From Burkholderia cepacia (GTDB lineage Bacteria; Pseudomonadota; Gammaproteobacteria; Burkholderiales; Burkholderiaceae): a stretch of 64,000 bases of DNA. Position numbers and translations under genes: made by a program. Below are positions 1 through 8,794 of the stretch, piece by piece. The notes under the pieces were generated by a model. It saw only the letters and a program-made list of their open reading frames with translations, was not told the DNA's origin and did not search any database. How positions within the stretch are numbered: the stretch's first letter is position 1; each line of letters starts with the position of its first letter. The stretch lies in contig NZ_LDWR01000045.1 of NCBI RefSeq assembly GCF_001039005.1, positions 141,988-205,987 on the forward strand, read 5' to 3'.

Positions 1-30
1 CGGGTCATTCGCTTCAACGGGGACGGCCCC
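1..30 (+). promoter_or_regulatory. Guanidine-II (mini-ykkC) riboswitch, 5' part cut by window edge
   Basis: Positions 19-30 form a perfect hairpin: a GGGG/CCCC stem closing an ACGG tetraloop. The window opens with CGGGTC, which reads as the last three loop bases (A)CGG and the 3' arm GTC of a first hairpin of the same kind. Two short hairpins with ACGR loops separated by a short linker define the guanidine-II class, and the next gene is a SugE/Gdx guanidinium exporter, its classic target. A GGAG ribosome-binding site follows at 40-43, so translational control is likely. The first hairpin is only partly visible, so the call rests on one full hairpin, half of another, and context. Confidence 0.72.
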
Positions 31-52
31 ATCCGATACGGAGTACGTCGAG

Positions 53-373
53 ATGGCGTGGGTATTGTTGTTGATTGCCGGTTTGCTGGAAGTGGCCTGG
101 GCGGCCGGCATGAAATCGTCGGACGGCTTCACGAAGCTCGGTCCGTCGGTGTTTACGATCGTCACCGCGCTGGCCAGCTTCGGGCTGCTCGCGGTCGCGA
201 TGCGCCAGTTGCCGCTCGGTACCGCGTACGCGGTATGGACGGGCATCGGCGCGGTCGGCGCATTCGTGTTCGGTATCGTGATGATGGGCGAGGCGCTGAC
301 CGCCGCACGCGTCGCGAGCGCCGCGCTGATCGTCGCGGGGCTGATCGGCCTCAAGCTGTCGTCGGCCGCCTGA
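53..373 (+). CDS. sugE: SMR-family guanidinium exporter (SugE/Gdx)
   Basis: A 106-residue small multidrug resistance protein with four predicted membrane helices, which work as an antiparallel dimer in the inner membrane. The essential proton/substrate glutamate is present at residue 13 (GLLEVAWAAGMK), and the WAAGMK segment is typical of the SugE/Gdx branch rather than EmrE. That branch exports guanidinium in exchange for protons. The ATG at 53 has GGAG nine bases upstream. The guanidine-II hairpin directly upstream supports guanidinium rather than quaternary ammonium compounds as the natural substrate. A GC-rich inverted repeat just after the stop (about 377-407) may end the transcript. Confidence 0.9.
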   Translation: MAWVLLLIAGLLEVAWAAGMKSSDGFTKLGPSVFTIVTALASFGLLAVAMRQLPLGTAYAVWTGIGAVGAFVFGIVMMGEALTAARVASAALIVAGLIGLKLSSAA

Positions 374-444
374 TGCCGGCCCCTGGGCGCACGAGCACCC
401 GGGGCCGCGCTGCGGAATTGCGCCGGTCGCCCGGATAGCCTGTC

Positions 445-450
445 TATAAT
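445..450 (+). promoter_or_regulatory. Candidate sigma-70 -10 box (TATAAT)
   Basis: A perfect TATAAT lies between sugE and the DUF4126 gene. The best -35 match, TTGCGC at 418-423, is 21 bases away, longer than ideal, so the promoter is only a candidate. If used, it gives the next gene a leader of about 125 bases. Confidence 0.4.
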
Positions 451-583
451 GGAACGCATTCGGGCCTGAATGCCGATGCGCCGTTCGCGGCACGCGGTGC
501 CGGTCGCCACGCGCCGCGCGGCCGGTCAGACCGACCCGATCCGATCAATCGGCAAATCGCACGGAAAGTGCAAGGAGAGGGCC

Positions 584-1201
584 ATGATCGAAGCCATTTC
601 GCTCGGCGCGGGGCTCGCGTGGGCGAGCGGGCTGCGCCTGTACCTGACGGTGCTGATCGCCGGCGTGCTGGCGCGGGTCGGCTGGCTCCATCTACCCGAC
701 ACGCTTGCCGTCCTGATGTCGCCGTGGGTCATCGGCGCCGCGGCCGTGCTTGCCCTCACCGAATTCCTTGCCGACAAGATCCCCGCGTTCGACTCGCTGT
801 GGGATGCCGTGCACACCTTCATCCGCATCCCGGCCGGTGCCGTGCTCGCGGCCGGCGCGCTCGGCCATGCCGATCCGACCGTGCTGGCGGTCGCGGGGCT
901 CGCCGGCGGCTCGCTTGCCGGTGCCGCGCACGTGGCGAAGGCCGGTACGCGCGCGCTGATCAACCTGTCTCCCGAACCGATTTCGAACTGGGTCGCGTCG
1001 TCGACCGAGGACGGCCTCGTGGTCGGCGGGCTGGTACTCGCGTTCTTCGTTCCGCTCGCGTTCCTCGTGCTGCTCGCGGCCTTCATCGCTGCTTCGGCGT
1101 GGGCGCTGCCGCGCCTGTGGCGCGGTGTGTCGGGCGGTTTTCGCGGGATGGCGAACCACATGGTGTCGCGGCTCAACTCGATCGGGGGGAAGCGCGATTG
1201 A
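584..1201 (+). CDS. DUF4126 family membrane protein
   Basis: A 205-residue hydrophobic protein with several membrane segments, beginning MIEAISLGAGLAWASGLRL. This glycine/alanine-rich start and the DSLWDAVHTFIRIPAGA segment match the DUF4126 family, whose function is unknown. An open frame extends upstream to 470, but the ATG at 584 is preferred because AGGAGAG lies a few bases before it and the family begins here. The stop codon overlaps a possible TTG start of the next gene (TTGA), suggesting co-translation with the permease. Confidence 0.8.
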   Translation: MIEAISLGAGLAWASGLRLYLTVLIAGVLARVGWLHLPDTLAVLMSPWVIGAAAVLALTEFLADKIPAFDSLWDAVHTFIRIPAGAVLAAGALGHADPTVLAVAGLAGGSLAGAAHVAKAGTRALINLSPEPISNWVASSTEDGLVVGGLVLAFFVPLAFLVLLAAFIAASAWALPRLWRGVSGGFRGMANHMVSRLNSIGGKRD

Positions 1202-3813
1202 AGGGGCCGCAACACGCGGCGCAGCCGCCGGCCGGGCACCCCGGCCCTGACATGCACGCGCATGCCGGCCGCTTCGGCCTGCGCGATCTGGTCCGCCAGG
1301 CCGCGCGGATGACCGCGCGCGACTGGCGCGCGGGCGAACTGACCTTGCTTGTACTCGCGCTGGTGCTCGCGGTCGCGGCGCTGACGAGCGTCGGCTTTCT
1401 TGCCGATCGCCTGCGCCAGGGGCTCGAGCGCGACGCGCGCCAGATGCTCGGCGCCGATTTCGTCGTGCGCGCCGATCGCCCCGTCGATCCGTCGTTCGAC
1501 CGGCAGGCCCGCACGCTCGGCTTGCAGACCGCAACGACCGCGATCTTCCCGAGCATGATCGCGTCCGCTGCGGGCGGGCAGGCGACCGACGCGGCACCCT
1601 CGCGCCTCGCTGCCGTGAAGGCCGTGTCGCCCGGGTATCCGCTGCGCGGCGCGGTCGATATCCTGCCGGCCGGCGCTACCGTCGCGCACAAGGCGGCCGC
1701 GATTCCAGCCCCCGGCACCGTCTGGGCCGATCCCGCGCTACTCGACGCGCTGCACCTGAAGGCAGGCGATACGGTGCGCGTCGGGCTGCGCACGTTCACG
1801 GTCGCCGCGTCGATTTCCCGCGAACTCGATCGCGGTTTCTCGTTCGTCAATTTCTCGCCGCGGCTGATGATGCGCGCGGATGAACTCGCCTCGACGGGGC
1901 TCACGGGCTACGGCAGTCGAGTCACGTACCGGTTGCTGGTCGCCGGCGATGCGCAGGCCGTCACGCGCTTCGAAACGTATGCGCACGCGCGCGTCGATGG
2001 CGGGAAGCTGCGCGGCGTCGGCCTCGAGTCGTTGCAGGAAGGCCAGCCGCAGGTGCGGCAGACGCTCGATCGCGCGCGCCATTTCCTGACGCTCGTCGCG
2101 CTGCTGACCGCGCTGCTCGCGGCGGTCGCGATCGCGATGGCCGCGCAGCGCTACATGCGGCGCCATCTCGATGGCTGCGCGACGATGCGCTGCCTCGGCG
2201 TGAGCCGCCGCACGCTCGGCGCGCTGTTCGCGCTCGAATTCGTCGGCATCGGAATCGTGGCGGGCGCCGCGGGCGCGGCGCTCGGCTACGGCGGCCACTG
2301 GGCGTTGCTGGCCGCGCTCGGCGGGCTGATTGACGTCGTGCTGCCGCCGCCCACGCTGTGGCCGGCGCTCATCGGCGTGGCCGCCGCACTCGTGCTGCTG
2401 CTCGGCTTCGCGCTGCCGCCGCTCGTGCCGCTCACGCGCGTGCCGCCGGTACGCGTGCTGCGGCGTGAGTGGGGCGATGCGTCGCGCACCGCGTGGGCCG
2501 CGTATGCGATCGGCATCGTGCTGTTCGCGGGGCTGCTGATCGTCGCGGCCGGCAACCTGAAGCTCGGCCTGATCGTCGCGGGCGGTTTCGCCGGTGCGTT
2601 GGTCGGTTTCGCGCTGATCGCGCGGCTCGTGTTGTTCGCGGCCGCGCGCGCGGTGCGCAACGCGCGCGTGGCCGCGGGCGTCGGCTGGCGCTACGCGCTC
2701 GCGTCGCTGCACCGGCGCGGCACCTCCAGCGCGCTGCAGATCACCGCGCTGGCGCTCGGCCTGATGTGCCTGCTGCTGATCGCGATCACGCGCAACGACC
2801 TCGTCGCGGGCTGGCGGCAATCGACACCGCCCGATGCGCCGAACCAGTTCCTGATCGACATCCAGCCCGACCAGCGCAACGACGTCGCGGCCTATCTGAC
2901 CGCGCACGGCGTGCGCGACGCGGTGCCCGCGCCGATGGTGCGCGGCCGCCTCATTGCGATCAACGGCAAGCCGGTGAATCCGGACGCCTACCCGTCCGAC
3001 GAGGCACGCCGGCTCGTCGACCGCGAGTTCAACCTGTCGTACACGACCGAGCTGCCGTCCGACAACCGGATCGTCGAAGGCGACTGGTTCGGCACCGCGG
3101 CCACGCCGCAGATCTCGATCGAGGCCGGCCTGGCGAAGACGCTGAACGTGAAACCGGGCGACGTGCTGCGCTTCGACGTGACGGGGCTGACGGTCGACGC
3201 GCCGATCACGAGCGTGCGCAAGCTCGACTGGGGCACGTTCCGCGTCAATTTCTTCGTGCTGATGCCGCCGGCGGCGCTGAAGGATTTCCCGGCCGTCTAT
3301 CTCACGAGCTTCCATCTGCCGGCATCGGATGCCGCGCTGCTCGATCCGCTGATCGCGCGCTACCCGAACCTGACCGCGATCGACGTTGCGCCGATCCTCG
3401 CGCAGTTGCAGCGGATGATGCTGCAGGTGGTCGGCGCGGTGCAGTTCCTGTTTCTGTTCACGCTCGCGGCCGGCGTGCTCGTGCTGTACACGGCGCTCGC
3501 CGGTTCGCGCGACGAGCGGGTGCGGGAGGCCGCGCTGCTGCGCGCGCTCGGCGCGTCGCGCGCGCAGGTCAACGCGGTGCAGCGCGCGGAATTCGTCGTG
3601 GTCGGCGCACTGGCCGGCGCGCTGGCGTCGGCGGGCGCGATCGCGGTCGGCTGGGTGCTGGCGTCGCGCGTATTCGACTTCCAGCTGGCCGTCGATCCGT
3701 GGCTCGTGCCGGCCGGCATCGTGGCCGGCGTCGCATGCGCCGGTGCGGCCGGCTGGCTGAGCCTGCATAATGTGTTGCGGCGCCCCGCGCTGCAGTCGCT
3801 GCGCGACGCATGA
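1198..3813 (+). CDS. FtsX-like ABC transporter permease (YbbP type)
   Basis: A large inner-membrane permease of about 871 residues with one N-terminal helix after MTARDWRAGELTLL, a periplasmic domain, and two FtsX/MacB blocks of membrane helices around residues 290-420 and 740-870. This duplicated layout matches YbbP-type permeases, which normally pair with a YbbA/LolD-like ATPase in lipoprotein or lipid handling. No ATPase gene lies nearby. The TTG at 1198 is chosen because it has GGGGGA upstream and overlaps the previous stop. ATGs at 1252 and 1309 are in frame and possible. The substrate is unknown. Confidence 0.82.
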   Translation: MKGPQHAAQPPAGHPGPDMHAHAGRFGLRDLVRQAARMTARDWRAGELTLLVLALVLAVAALTSVGFLADRLRQGLERDARQMLGADFVVRADRPVDPSFDRQARTLGLQTATTAIFPSMIASAAGGQATDAAPSRLAAVKAVSPGYPLRGAVDILPAGATVAHKAAAIPAPGTVWADPALLDALHLKAGDTVRVGLRTFTVAASISRELDRGFSFVNFSPRLMMRADELASTGLTGYGSRVTYRLLVAGDAQAVTRFETYAHARVDGGKLRGVGLESLQEGQPQVRQTLDRARHFLTLVALLTALLAAVAIAMAAQRYMRRHLDGCATMRCLGVSRRTLGALFALEFVGIGIVAGAAGAALGYGGHWALLAALGGLIDVVLPPPTLWPALIGVAAALVLLLGFALPPLVPLTRVPPVRVLRREWGDASRTAWAAYAIGIVLFAGLLIVAAGNLKLGLIVAGGFAGALVGFALIARLVLFAAARAVRNARVAAGVGWRYALASLHRRGTSSALQITALALGLMCLLLIAITRNDLVAGWRQSTPPDAPNQFLIDIQPDQRNDVAAYLTAHGVRDAVPAPMVRGRLIAINGKPVNPDAYPSDEARRLVDREFNLSYTTELPSDNRIVEGDWFGTAATPQISIEAGLAKTLNVKPGDVLRFDVTGLTVDAPITSVRKLDWGTFRVNFFVLMPPAALKDFPAVYLTSFHLPASDAALLDPLIARYPNLTAIDVAPILAQLQRMMLQVVGAVQFLFLFTLAAGVLVLYTALAGSRDERVREAALLRALGASRAQVNAVQRAEFVVVGALAGALASAGAIAVGWVLASRVFDFQLAVDPWLVPAGIVAGVACAGAAGWLSLHNVLRRPALQSLRDA

Positions 3814-3856
3814 GTGTCGCCGGCGGCCCCGAAGATCCTGTTTTCCGACTATCCGT

Positions 3857-4267
3857 ATGACCGATGTGAATGACGATGCGCCGTCGCAGCCGACGGCGTT
3901 CGAACTCGTGGGCGGCGAAGCCCGCGTGCGCGAAATGGTGGACCGCTTCTACGACCTGATGGACCTCGAGCCCGAGTTCGCGCAGATTCGCGCAGTGCAC
4001 CCGGCGTCGCTCGACGGTTCGCGCGACAAGCTGTTCTGGTTCCTGTGCGGCTGGCTCGGCGGCCCCGACCACTACATCAGCCGGTTCGGCCATCCGCGGC
4101 TGCGCGCGCGGCATTTGCCGTTCCCGATCGCGTCGGTCGAGCGGGACCAGTGGCTGCGCTGCATGGCGTGGGCAATGGAGGATATCGGGCTGTCCGAGCC
4201 GTTGCGCGAGAGGCTCATGCATTCGTTTTACGAAACGGCCGACTGGATGCGCAACCGGCCCGGTTGA
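3857..4267 (+). CDS. Group II truncated hemoglobin
   Basis: A 136-residue 2/2 globin. Visible features are FWFLCGWLGGPDHYISRFGHP, the proximal heme histidine in RARHLPFPI, and the tryptophan in DQWLRCMAWAM that marks group II (TrHbO-like) proteins. These bind O2, NO or peroxide in the cytoplasm; the role here is unproven but probably nitrosative or oxidative protection. Start at ATG 3857 (MTDVNDD); the frame is open upstream but lacks family similarity. It lies 43 bases after the permease gene and may share its transcript. Confidence 0.88.
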   Translation: MTDVNDDAPSQPTAFELVGGEARVREMVDRFYDLMDLEPEFAQIRAVHPASLDGSRDKLFWFLCGWLGGPDHYISRFGHPRLRARHLPFPIASVERDQWLRCMAWAMEDIGLSEPLRERLMHSFYETADWMRNRPG

Positions 4268-4371
4268 TCGACCGGTACGCCGCTGCCCGCGCGCGGGGCG
4301 ATCTGCGTCTGGGCGCGCATGCCGCGCGGCGCGACACTGATCGTTTCCCCCATCGATACGAGGCTCGCCCG

Positions 4372-5103
4372 ATGACGACACAAGCGCTGTTTCGCGAAGA
4401 CGCGTACCTCACGCAATGCGACGCGATCGTTCAGGCCGTCGGCGACGACGGCATTCGGCTCGACCGCACCGTGTTCTATCCGCTCGGCGGCGGCCAGGCC
4501 GGCGACACCGGCACGCTGACGCTGCCCGACGGCAGCACGATCGAGATTGCCGATACGCGCAAGGCAAAGTTCGACGGCGCGACGCCCGACGACGCCGTGC
4601 ACGTGCCGGCGCCGGGGCAGGAGGCGCACGTCGTCGCGCTCGAGCCCGGCACGCGCGTGGTCGCGACGATCGACTGGCTGCGCCGCTACCGGCACATGCG
4701 CCTGCATACGGCCGCGCACCTGATGTGTGCGGTGCTGCCGTACGCGGTCGACGGCTGCAGCGTGACGGCCGACTACGTGCGGCTCGATTTCGCGACGTCC
4801 GAAGCGATCGACCGCGACGACGTCGAGCGTCGCCTTGCCGGCCTGGTCGTCGGCGCGCATCCGGTCACGACCGAATGGATCACCGACGACGAGATGGCCG
4901 AGCGGCCCGAACTCGTGCGCACGATGAGCGTGAAGCCGCCGATGGGCCTCGGCCGCGTGCGGCTGCTGCGCATCGAGAATGTCGACCTGCAGCCGTGCGG
5001 CGGCACGCATGTGCGCAACACGTCGGAAATCGGCGGGCTGCGGGTCGCGAAACTTGAAAAGAAGAGCGCGCGGACCCGGCGCCTCGTACTGGAGTTTGCA
5101 TGA
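4372..5103 (+). CDS. AlaX-type alanyl-tRNA editing protein
   Basis: A 243-residue stand-alone relative of the AlaRS editing domain, which hydrolyses mischarged Ser- or Gly-tRNA(Ala). The zinc and catalytic motifs are intact: HTAAH (HxxxH) near residue 113 and CGGTH (CxxxH) near residue 208. The N-terminal FYPLGGGQAGDTG segment is also typical. The ATG at 4372 begins the family-like sequence; upstream in-frame sequence does not match. The stop overlaps the next start by four bases, so the two are translated together. Confidence 0.88.
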   Translation: MTTQALFREDAYLTQCDAIVQAVGDDGIRLDRTVFYPLGGGQAGDTGTLTLPDGSTIEIADTRKAKFDGATPDDAVHVPAPGQEAHVVALEPGTRVVATIDWLRRYRHMRLHTAAHLMCAVLPYAVDGCSVTADYVRLDFATSEAIDRDDVERRLAGLVVGAHPVTTEWITDDEMAERPELVRTMSVKPPMGLGRVRLLRIENVDLQPCGGTHVRNTSEIGGLRVAKLEKKSARTRRLVLEFA

Positions 5104-5717
5104 CGATCGACACCGGCAGGGCGGGTGCGGCGCCGCTGGATCCGCAAGCGCGGGACATTCTGGATTTCTGGTTCGGCGAACCGGGTTCGGCCGAATTCGG
5201 GCAGGAACGCAAGATCTGGTTCAACGGCGGCGCGGCGTTCGACGACGTGCTGCGCACGCGCTACGGCGCTTTGCTCGACGCCGCGTGCGATGGCGCATGC
5301 GATCACTGGGCCGGCTCGCCGTCGGGGGCGCTGGCGCTGATCGTCGTGCTCGACCAGTTTTCGCGCAACATCCATCGCGGCACGCCGCGCGCGTTTGCCG
5401 CCGATCCGAGGGCGCTCGCGCTCGTGCGCCGCGTCGTCGCGGCCGGGTGGGACGCGCAGTTGCCGAGCGGGCATCACCGCGCGTTCGCGTATCTGCCGTT
5501 CGAGCACGACGAGTCGGTCGAGAGCCAGCGCGAGTCCGTGCGCCTGTGCGCGGGCATTCGCGACGAAGCAGGGTGCGAGAGCTATCACCGCTTCGCGTTG
5601 CGGCATGCGGCCGTCGTCGAGCGATTCGGCCGCTTCCCGCACCGGAACGCGATTCTCGGCCGTGCTTCGACCGATGAGGAGACGGCGTTCCTGCGCGAAC
5701 CGGGTTCGTCGTTTTGA
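5100..5717 (+). CDS. DUF924 family protein
   Basis: A 205-residue alpha-helical protein with the family's opening ILDFWFGEPGS and the conserved IVLDQFSRNIHRGTPRAFA segment. DUF924 proteins look like TPR-type helical repeats; no biochemical role is established. The start overlaps the AlaX stop (ATGA). The gene is followed by a 171-base gap facing the convergent glycosyltransferase; that gap contains a weak hairpin (about 5754-5773) and nothing else I recognise. Confidence 0.85.
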   Translation: MTIDTGRAGAAPLDPQARDILDFWFGEPGSAEFGQERKIWFNGGAAFDDVLRTRYGALLDAACDGACDHWAGSPSGALALIVVLDQFSRNIHRGTPRAFAADPRALALVRRVVAAGWDAQLPSGHHRAFAYLPFEHDESVESQRESVRLCAGIRDEAGCESYHRFALRHAAVVERFGRFPHRNAILGRASTDEETAFLREPGSSF

Positions 5718-5888
5718 GCGGTCGGGTGGTTGCCCGATGAGGAGAAGCGGCACGCCCGCGGAGTCGTGCGGGCGCCGTGGCGGTCAACGGAAGATGCGAG
5801 ACGGTCGGCGCGCACTGCGCTCAGGCGGCCATTCCCGACCGCTGCCGCACATCAAGCCAGGCACGACGGCGCAGCGCGCCGTCCTGCG

Positions 5889-7781
5889 TCACTGCAAATG
5901 CTGTTCGGGCGTGCGTACGTAGACGCGCAGCAGTTCGTCGTTGTCGCCCGGGCGGGCGCCGGTCCAGAACAGTTTCCATTCGCTGCCGGGCGCCGGATCG
6001 ACGGCCCGCACGCCCTGGACGATCATCCAGGTACAGCGCGTCGTCCGCGCGTCGTCGATCGGCGTGTGCTGGATGCCGGAGAAGTAGTACAGCATCGGCG
6101 CTTCCGATTCGCCGAGCCCATGCAGGCTCGCCATGCAGTCGCCGTCGTTCCATTCGAGCGCGAGATGCGCGTTCAGGTCGTCGAACACCGAGCGGTAGCT
6201 CTTCGCGATATCGAGCCACGGCAGCAGCAGCGTATAGACGAGCCCCCAGACGACGAGTGCACCGGCGCCCCACGACAGCGCACCGCGCCAGCGGCCCGTC
6301 GTGCGCAGCTTCGGCAGCAGCGTCAGCCAGCCGATCGTCAGCGCGAGCGCGCCGATCACGAGCGCGGGCTCGATCGGCATCGTCCAGTCGAGCGGCAGCC
6401 AGCGGCCGAGCGGCGCGAGATCCGCGCGCGACGCGGCCGGGTCGGCCATCACCGCCCAGATCGCCCATGCGAGCGCGGCGGCGGTGCCGAACAGGATGCG
6501 GCTCAGGTAATCCCATGCGAGATGCAGCTGGCGCGGCAGGCGTTCGATCGCCTGCGCGGCGACCAGCGCGAGCGGCGCGAAGAACGGCAGGATGTAGAGC
6601 TGGCGTGACGTCGCGGACACTTGCAGCACCACGAGCCCGATGCCGACGAACAGCACGGGCAGCGCGATGCGCGGCGTGCGCCAGTCGCGCCATGCACCGC
6701 GCGCGAGCGCGACGATCGCGAGCGGCGCGACGGGGAAGCCGACGAGCAGGAACGCACGCAGGATGAAGAACGGCTTGTCGTTTTCCGCGCCCAGTTCCGG
6801 GACGGAGAAGCCGAAGAAGCGGCCGACGTTGTTATCCCAGAACCACGTCATGAACAGCGTTTCGGAGCGCAGGAACAGCGCGGTCGGCCAGATCAGCGCG
6901 AACGGCGCGAATACGAGCGCGGCGATGCCGAGCGAGCGCGCGAACGCGCGGGTGCGGCAGGCCGGGTAGAGCACCAGCGTGCCCACGAGCGTGGCCGCGA
7001 ACACGAGCGGCACGAACAGCCCCTTCGTCATCAGCGCGATGCCGACGCCCGCGCCGAAGATCGGCGCGGCCCAGCGGCCCGACGGCCGGACCGGCAGTCC
7101 GTGCCGCATCTGCTGCGCGCGCGCGACGTGCTGCATCACGAGTTCGAGCAGCCCGCAGAAGCCCATCGCCGTGCCGGTGAACAGCGCGACGTCCGTCATC
7201 ATGTCGTGCATGTGCTTGATGACGACGAGCGTGCCTGCGCTCAGCACGACGGGGCCGATCACGCGCAGGTCGAACCAGCTGTCCGCGCGGCTGGCCACGC
7301 GCGCCGCGCGCGCGATGAAGCCGAACGCGAGCGCCGCGAACAGCGCGCTCGCGAGCCGTGCCGCGTCGTGCAGCGGCATCACCCGCTGCAGCAGCCATGC
7401 GAGACTGGTCGCCACCCATGCGTAAAGCGGTGGCTTTTCCATGAACGGCAGACCGGCATTGGTCGGCACGACGAAATCGCCGGTTTCGAGCATGTGCTGG
7501 ATGATGCCGAACGTGTAGGTTTCGTCCTGTTTCCACGGATCGTGGCCGAGCACGCCCGGCAGCACATACGCGCAGACCAGGGCGGCGACGAGCAGCCAGG
7601 CCCGCCAGCCGAGCAGCAGCGAGCGGCCGCGGGTGGCGCTGGTTGCGGCCGTCGCGGCCACGACGGGCGTGCCGGCGGCGTCCAGCGTCGCGGTGGGGTT
7701 GGCGTCGGCGGTCGAGCGGGTGTGCTGGGCCGGAGCGGGCACAGACGTGCGTCGCCGGCTGGGCGCTGCGGTTCCGGGCAT
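5889..7781 (-). CDS. ArnT-like glycosyltransferase (GT39/GT83 family, membrane)
   Basis: About 630 residues with many membrane helices. The first periplasmic loop carries DPWKQDETYTFGI with the acidic pair expected of the catalytic site, followed by GLPFMEKPPLYAW, a hallmark of ArnT-like enzymes. These transfer a sugar from undecaprenyl phosphate to lipid A or protein at the periplasmic face. I cannot tell whether the donor is aminoarabinose; no arn genes lie nearby. The ATG at 7781 is preferred; a GTG at 7844 extends it by 21 poorly conserved residues. A Ser/Ala/Thr-rich cytoplasmic stretch precedes the first helix. Confidence 0.82.
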   Translation of the reverse strand: MPGTAAPSRRRTSVPAPAQHTRSTADANPTATLDAAGTPVVAATAATSATRGRSLLLGWRAWLLVAALVCAYVLPGVLGHDPWKQDETYTFGIIQHMLETGDFVVPTNAGLPFMEKPPLYAWVATSLAWLLQRVMPLHDAARLASALFAALAFGFIARAARVASRADSWFDLRVIGPVVLSAGTLVVIKHMHDMMTDVALFTGTAMGFCGLLELVMQHVARAQQMRHGLPVRPSGRWAAPIFGAGVGIALMTKGLFVPLVFAATLVGTLVLYPACRTRAFARSLGIAALVFAPFALIWPTALFLRSETLFMTWFWDNNVGRFFGFSVPELGAENDKPFFILRAFLLVGFPVAPLAIVALARGAWRDWRTPRIALPVLFVGIGLVVLQVSATSRQLYILPFFAPLALVAAQAIERLPRQLHLAWDYLSRILFGTAAALAWAIWAVMADPAASRADLAPLGRWLPLDWTMPIEPALVIGALALTIGWLTLLPKLRTTGRWRGALSWGAGALVVWGLVYTLLLPWLDIAKSYRSVFDDLNAHLALEWNDGDCMASLHGLGESEAPMLYYFSGIQHTPIDDARTTRCTWMIVQGVRAVDPAPGSEWKLFWTGARPGDNDELLRVYVRTPEQHLQ

Positions 7782-8010
7782 GGAAAGAGATCTCGGGTCG
7801 AGTCGAGCCGGTCCGGCGGCATGGGCAGGACCGATAAGGGCCACATCAGGGGGCGACGGACAGGCTGGATGACGCCTGTCTGAATGTCCGCTAGTAGAGC
7901 ACGGAACTGTTACGGGTGTTTACTGAAACCGTCACAAAATTGTGGAGATTTGTGGTGTCGTGACGACAGATAGTTTCAGGCGGCCATTATTATGCGCCGC
8001 GAATGCGGGT

Positions 8011-8772
8011 TTACCGGCCGCCGCCGACGTCGAGCAGGGCGCCCGTCGTGTATGACGCCGCGTCGCCCAGCAGCCAGACGATCGCTTCGGCGATCTCGTG
8101 CGCTTCGCCTGCACGGCCGAGCGGCGTCTGCACGCCGAGGCGGGCCGCACGGCCCGGCTGGCCGCCGCTCGCGTGGATGTCGGTCTCGATCAGGCCGGGG
8201 CGCACCGCGTTGACACGCACGCCATGCGGGCCGAGTTCCTTCGCAAGACCGATCGTCAGCGAGTCGACCGCGCCTTTCGAGCCCGCGTAGTCGACGTATT
8301 CGTTCGGCGAGCCGAGCCGGGACGCGATCGACGACACGTTGACGATCGCGCCGCCGCGGCCGCCACGATCGGTGGACAACCGGCGCGCGGCTTCGCGCGC
8401 ACACAGGTACGCGCCGAGCACGTTGGTGTCGAACATCCGCCGCAGCCGGTCGGCCGGCATGTCGGCGAGCGGCATCGACGGCGCGACGATGCCCGCGTTG
8501 TTGACGAGCGCGTCGAGGCGTCCGAATGCGGCGGTGACGCCGTCGAACATCGCGACGACGTCGGCCTCGTTCGCGACGTCGCCCGCGACCACGCACGCAC
8601 GGCCGCCCGCGTCGCGGACGGCCTGCGCGGTGAGTTCGGCCGCCGCCGCGTCGCGCGCGTAGTTGATGCCGACGTCCCAGCCGCGTTCGGCTGCGAGCAC
8701 GGCGGTTGCGCGGCCGATGCCACGGCTCGCGCCGGTGATGAGGACGGCCTTGCGGTCGGACGGTGCGGTCAT
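8011..8772 (-). CDS. SDR-family NAD(P)-dependent oxidoreductase
   Basis: A 253-residue classical short-chain dehydrogenase/reductase. It has the cofactor motif TGASRGIG at residues 14-21, NNAG near 91, the serine in NVSSIAS and the catalytic pair in YAGSK near 156-160. The C-terminus (TTGALLDVGGGR) is typical of FabG-like SDRs. An arginine after TGAS and the charged loop suggest NADP(H), but substrate cannot be read from sequence. It ends about 230 bases before the ArnT-like gene; that gap holds the presumed promoter of the latter and short A/T-rich repeats. Confidence 0.88.
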   Translation of the reverse strand: MTAPSDRKAVLITGASRGIGRATAVLAAERGWDVGINYARDAAAAELTAQAVRDAGGRACVVAGDVANEADVVAMFDGVTAAFGRLDALVNNAGIVAPSMPLADMPADRLRRMFDTNVLGAYLCAREAARRLSTDRGGRGGAIVNVSSIASRLGSPNEYVDYAGSKGAVDSLTIGLAKELGPHGVRVNAVRPGLIETDIHASGGQPGRAARLGVQTPLGRAGEAHEIAEAIVWLLGDAASYTTGALLDVGGGR

Positions 8773-8794
8773 CGCGTACGGTTTCCGGTGAGGG

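Noticed and set aside
5730..7883. Long plus-strand open frames opposite the ArnT-like gene
   Set aside because: The minus-strand frame has clear membrane helices and ArnT motifs; the plus-strand frames are charged low-complexity sequence.
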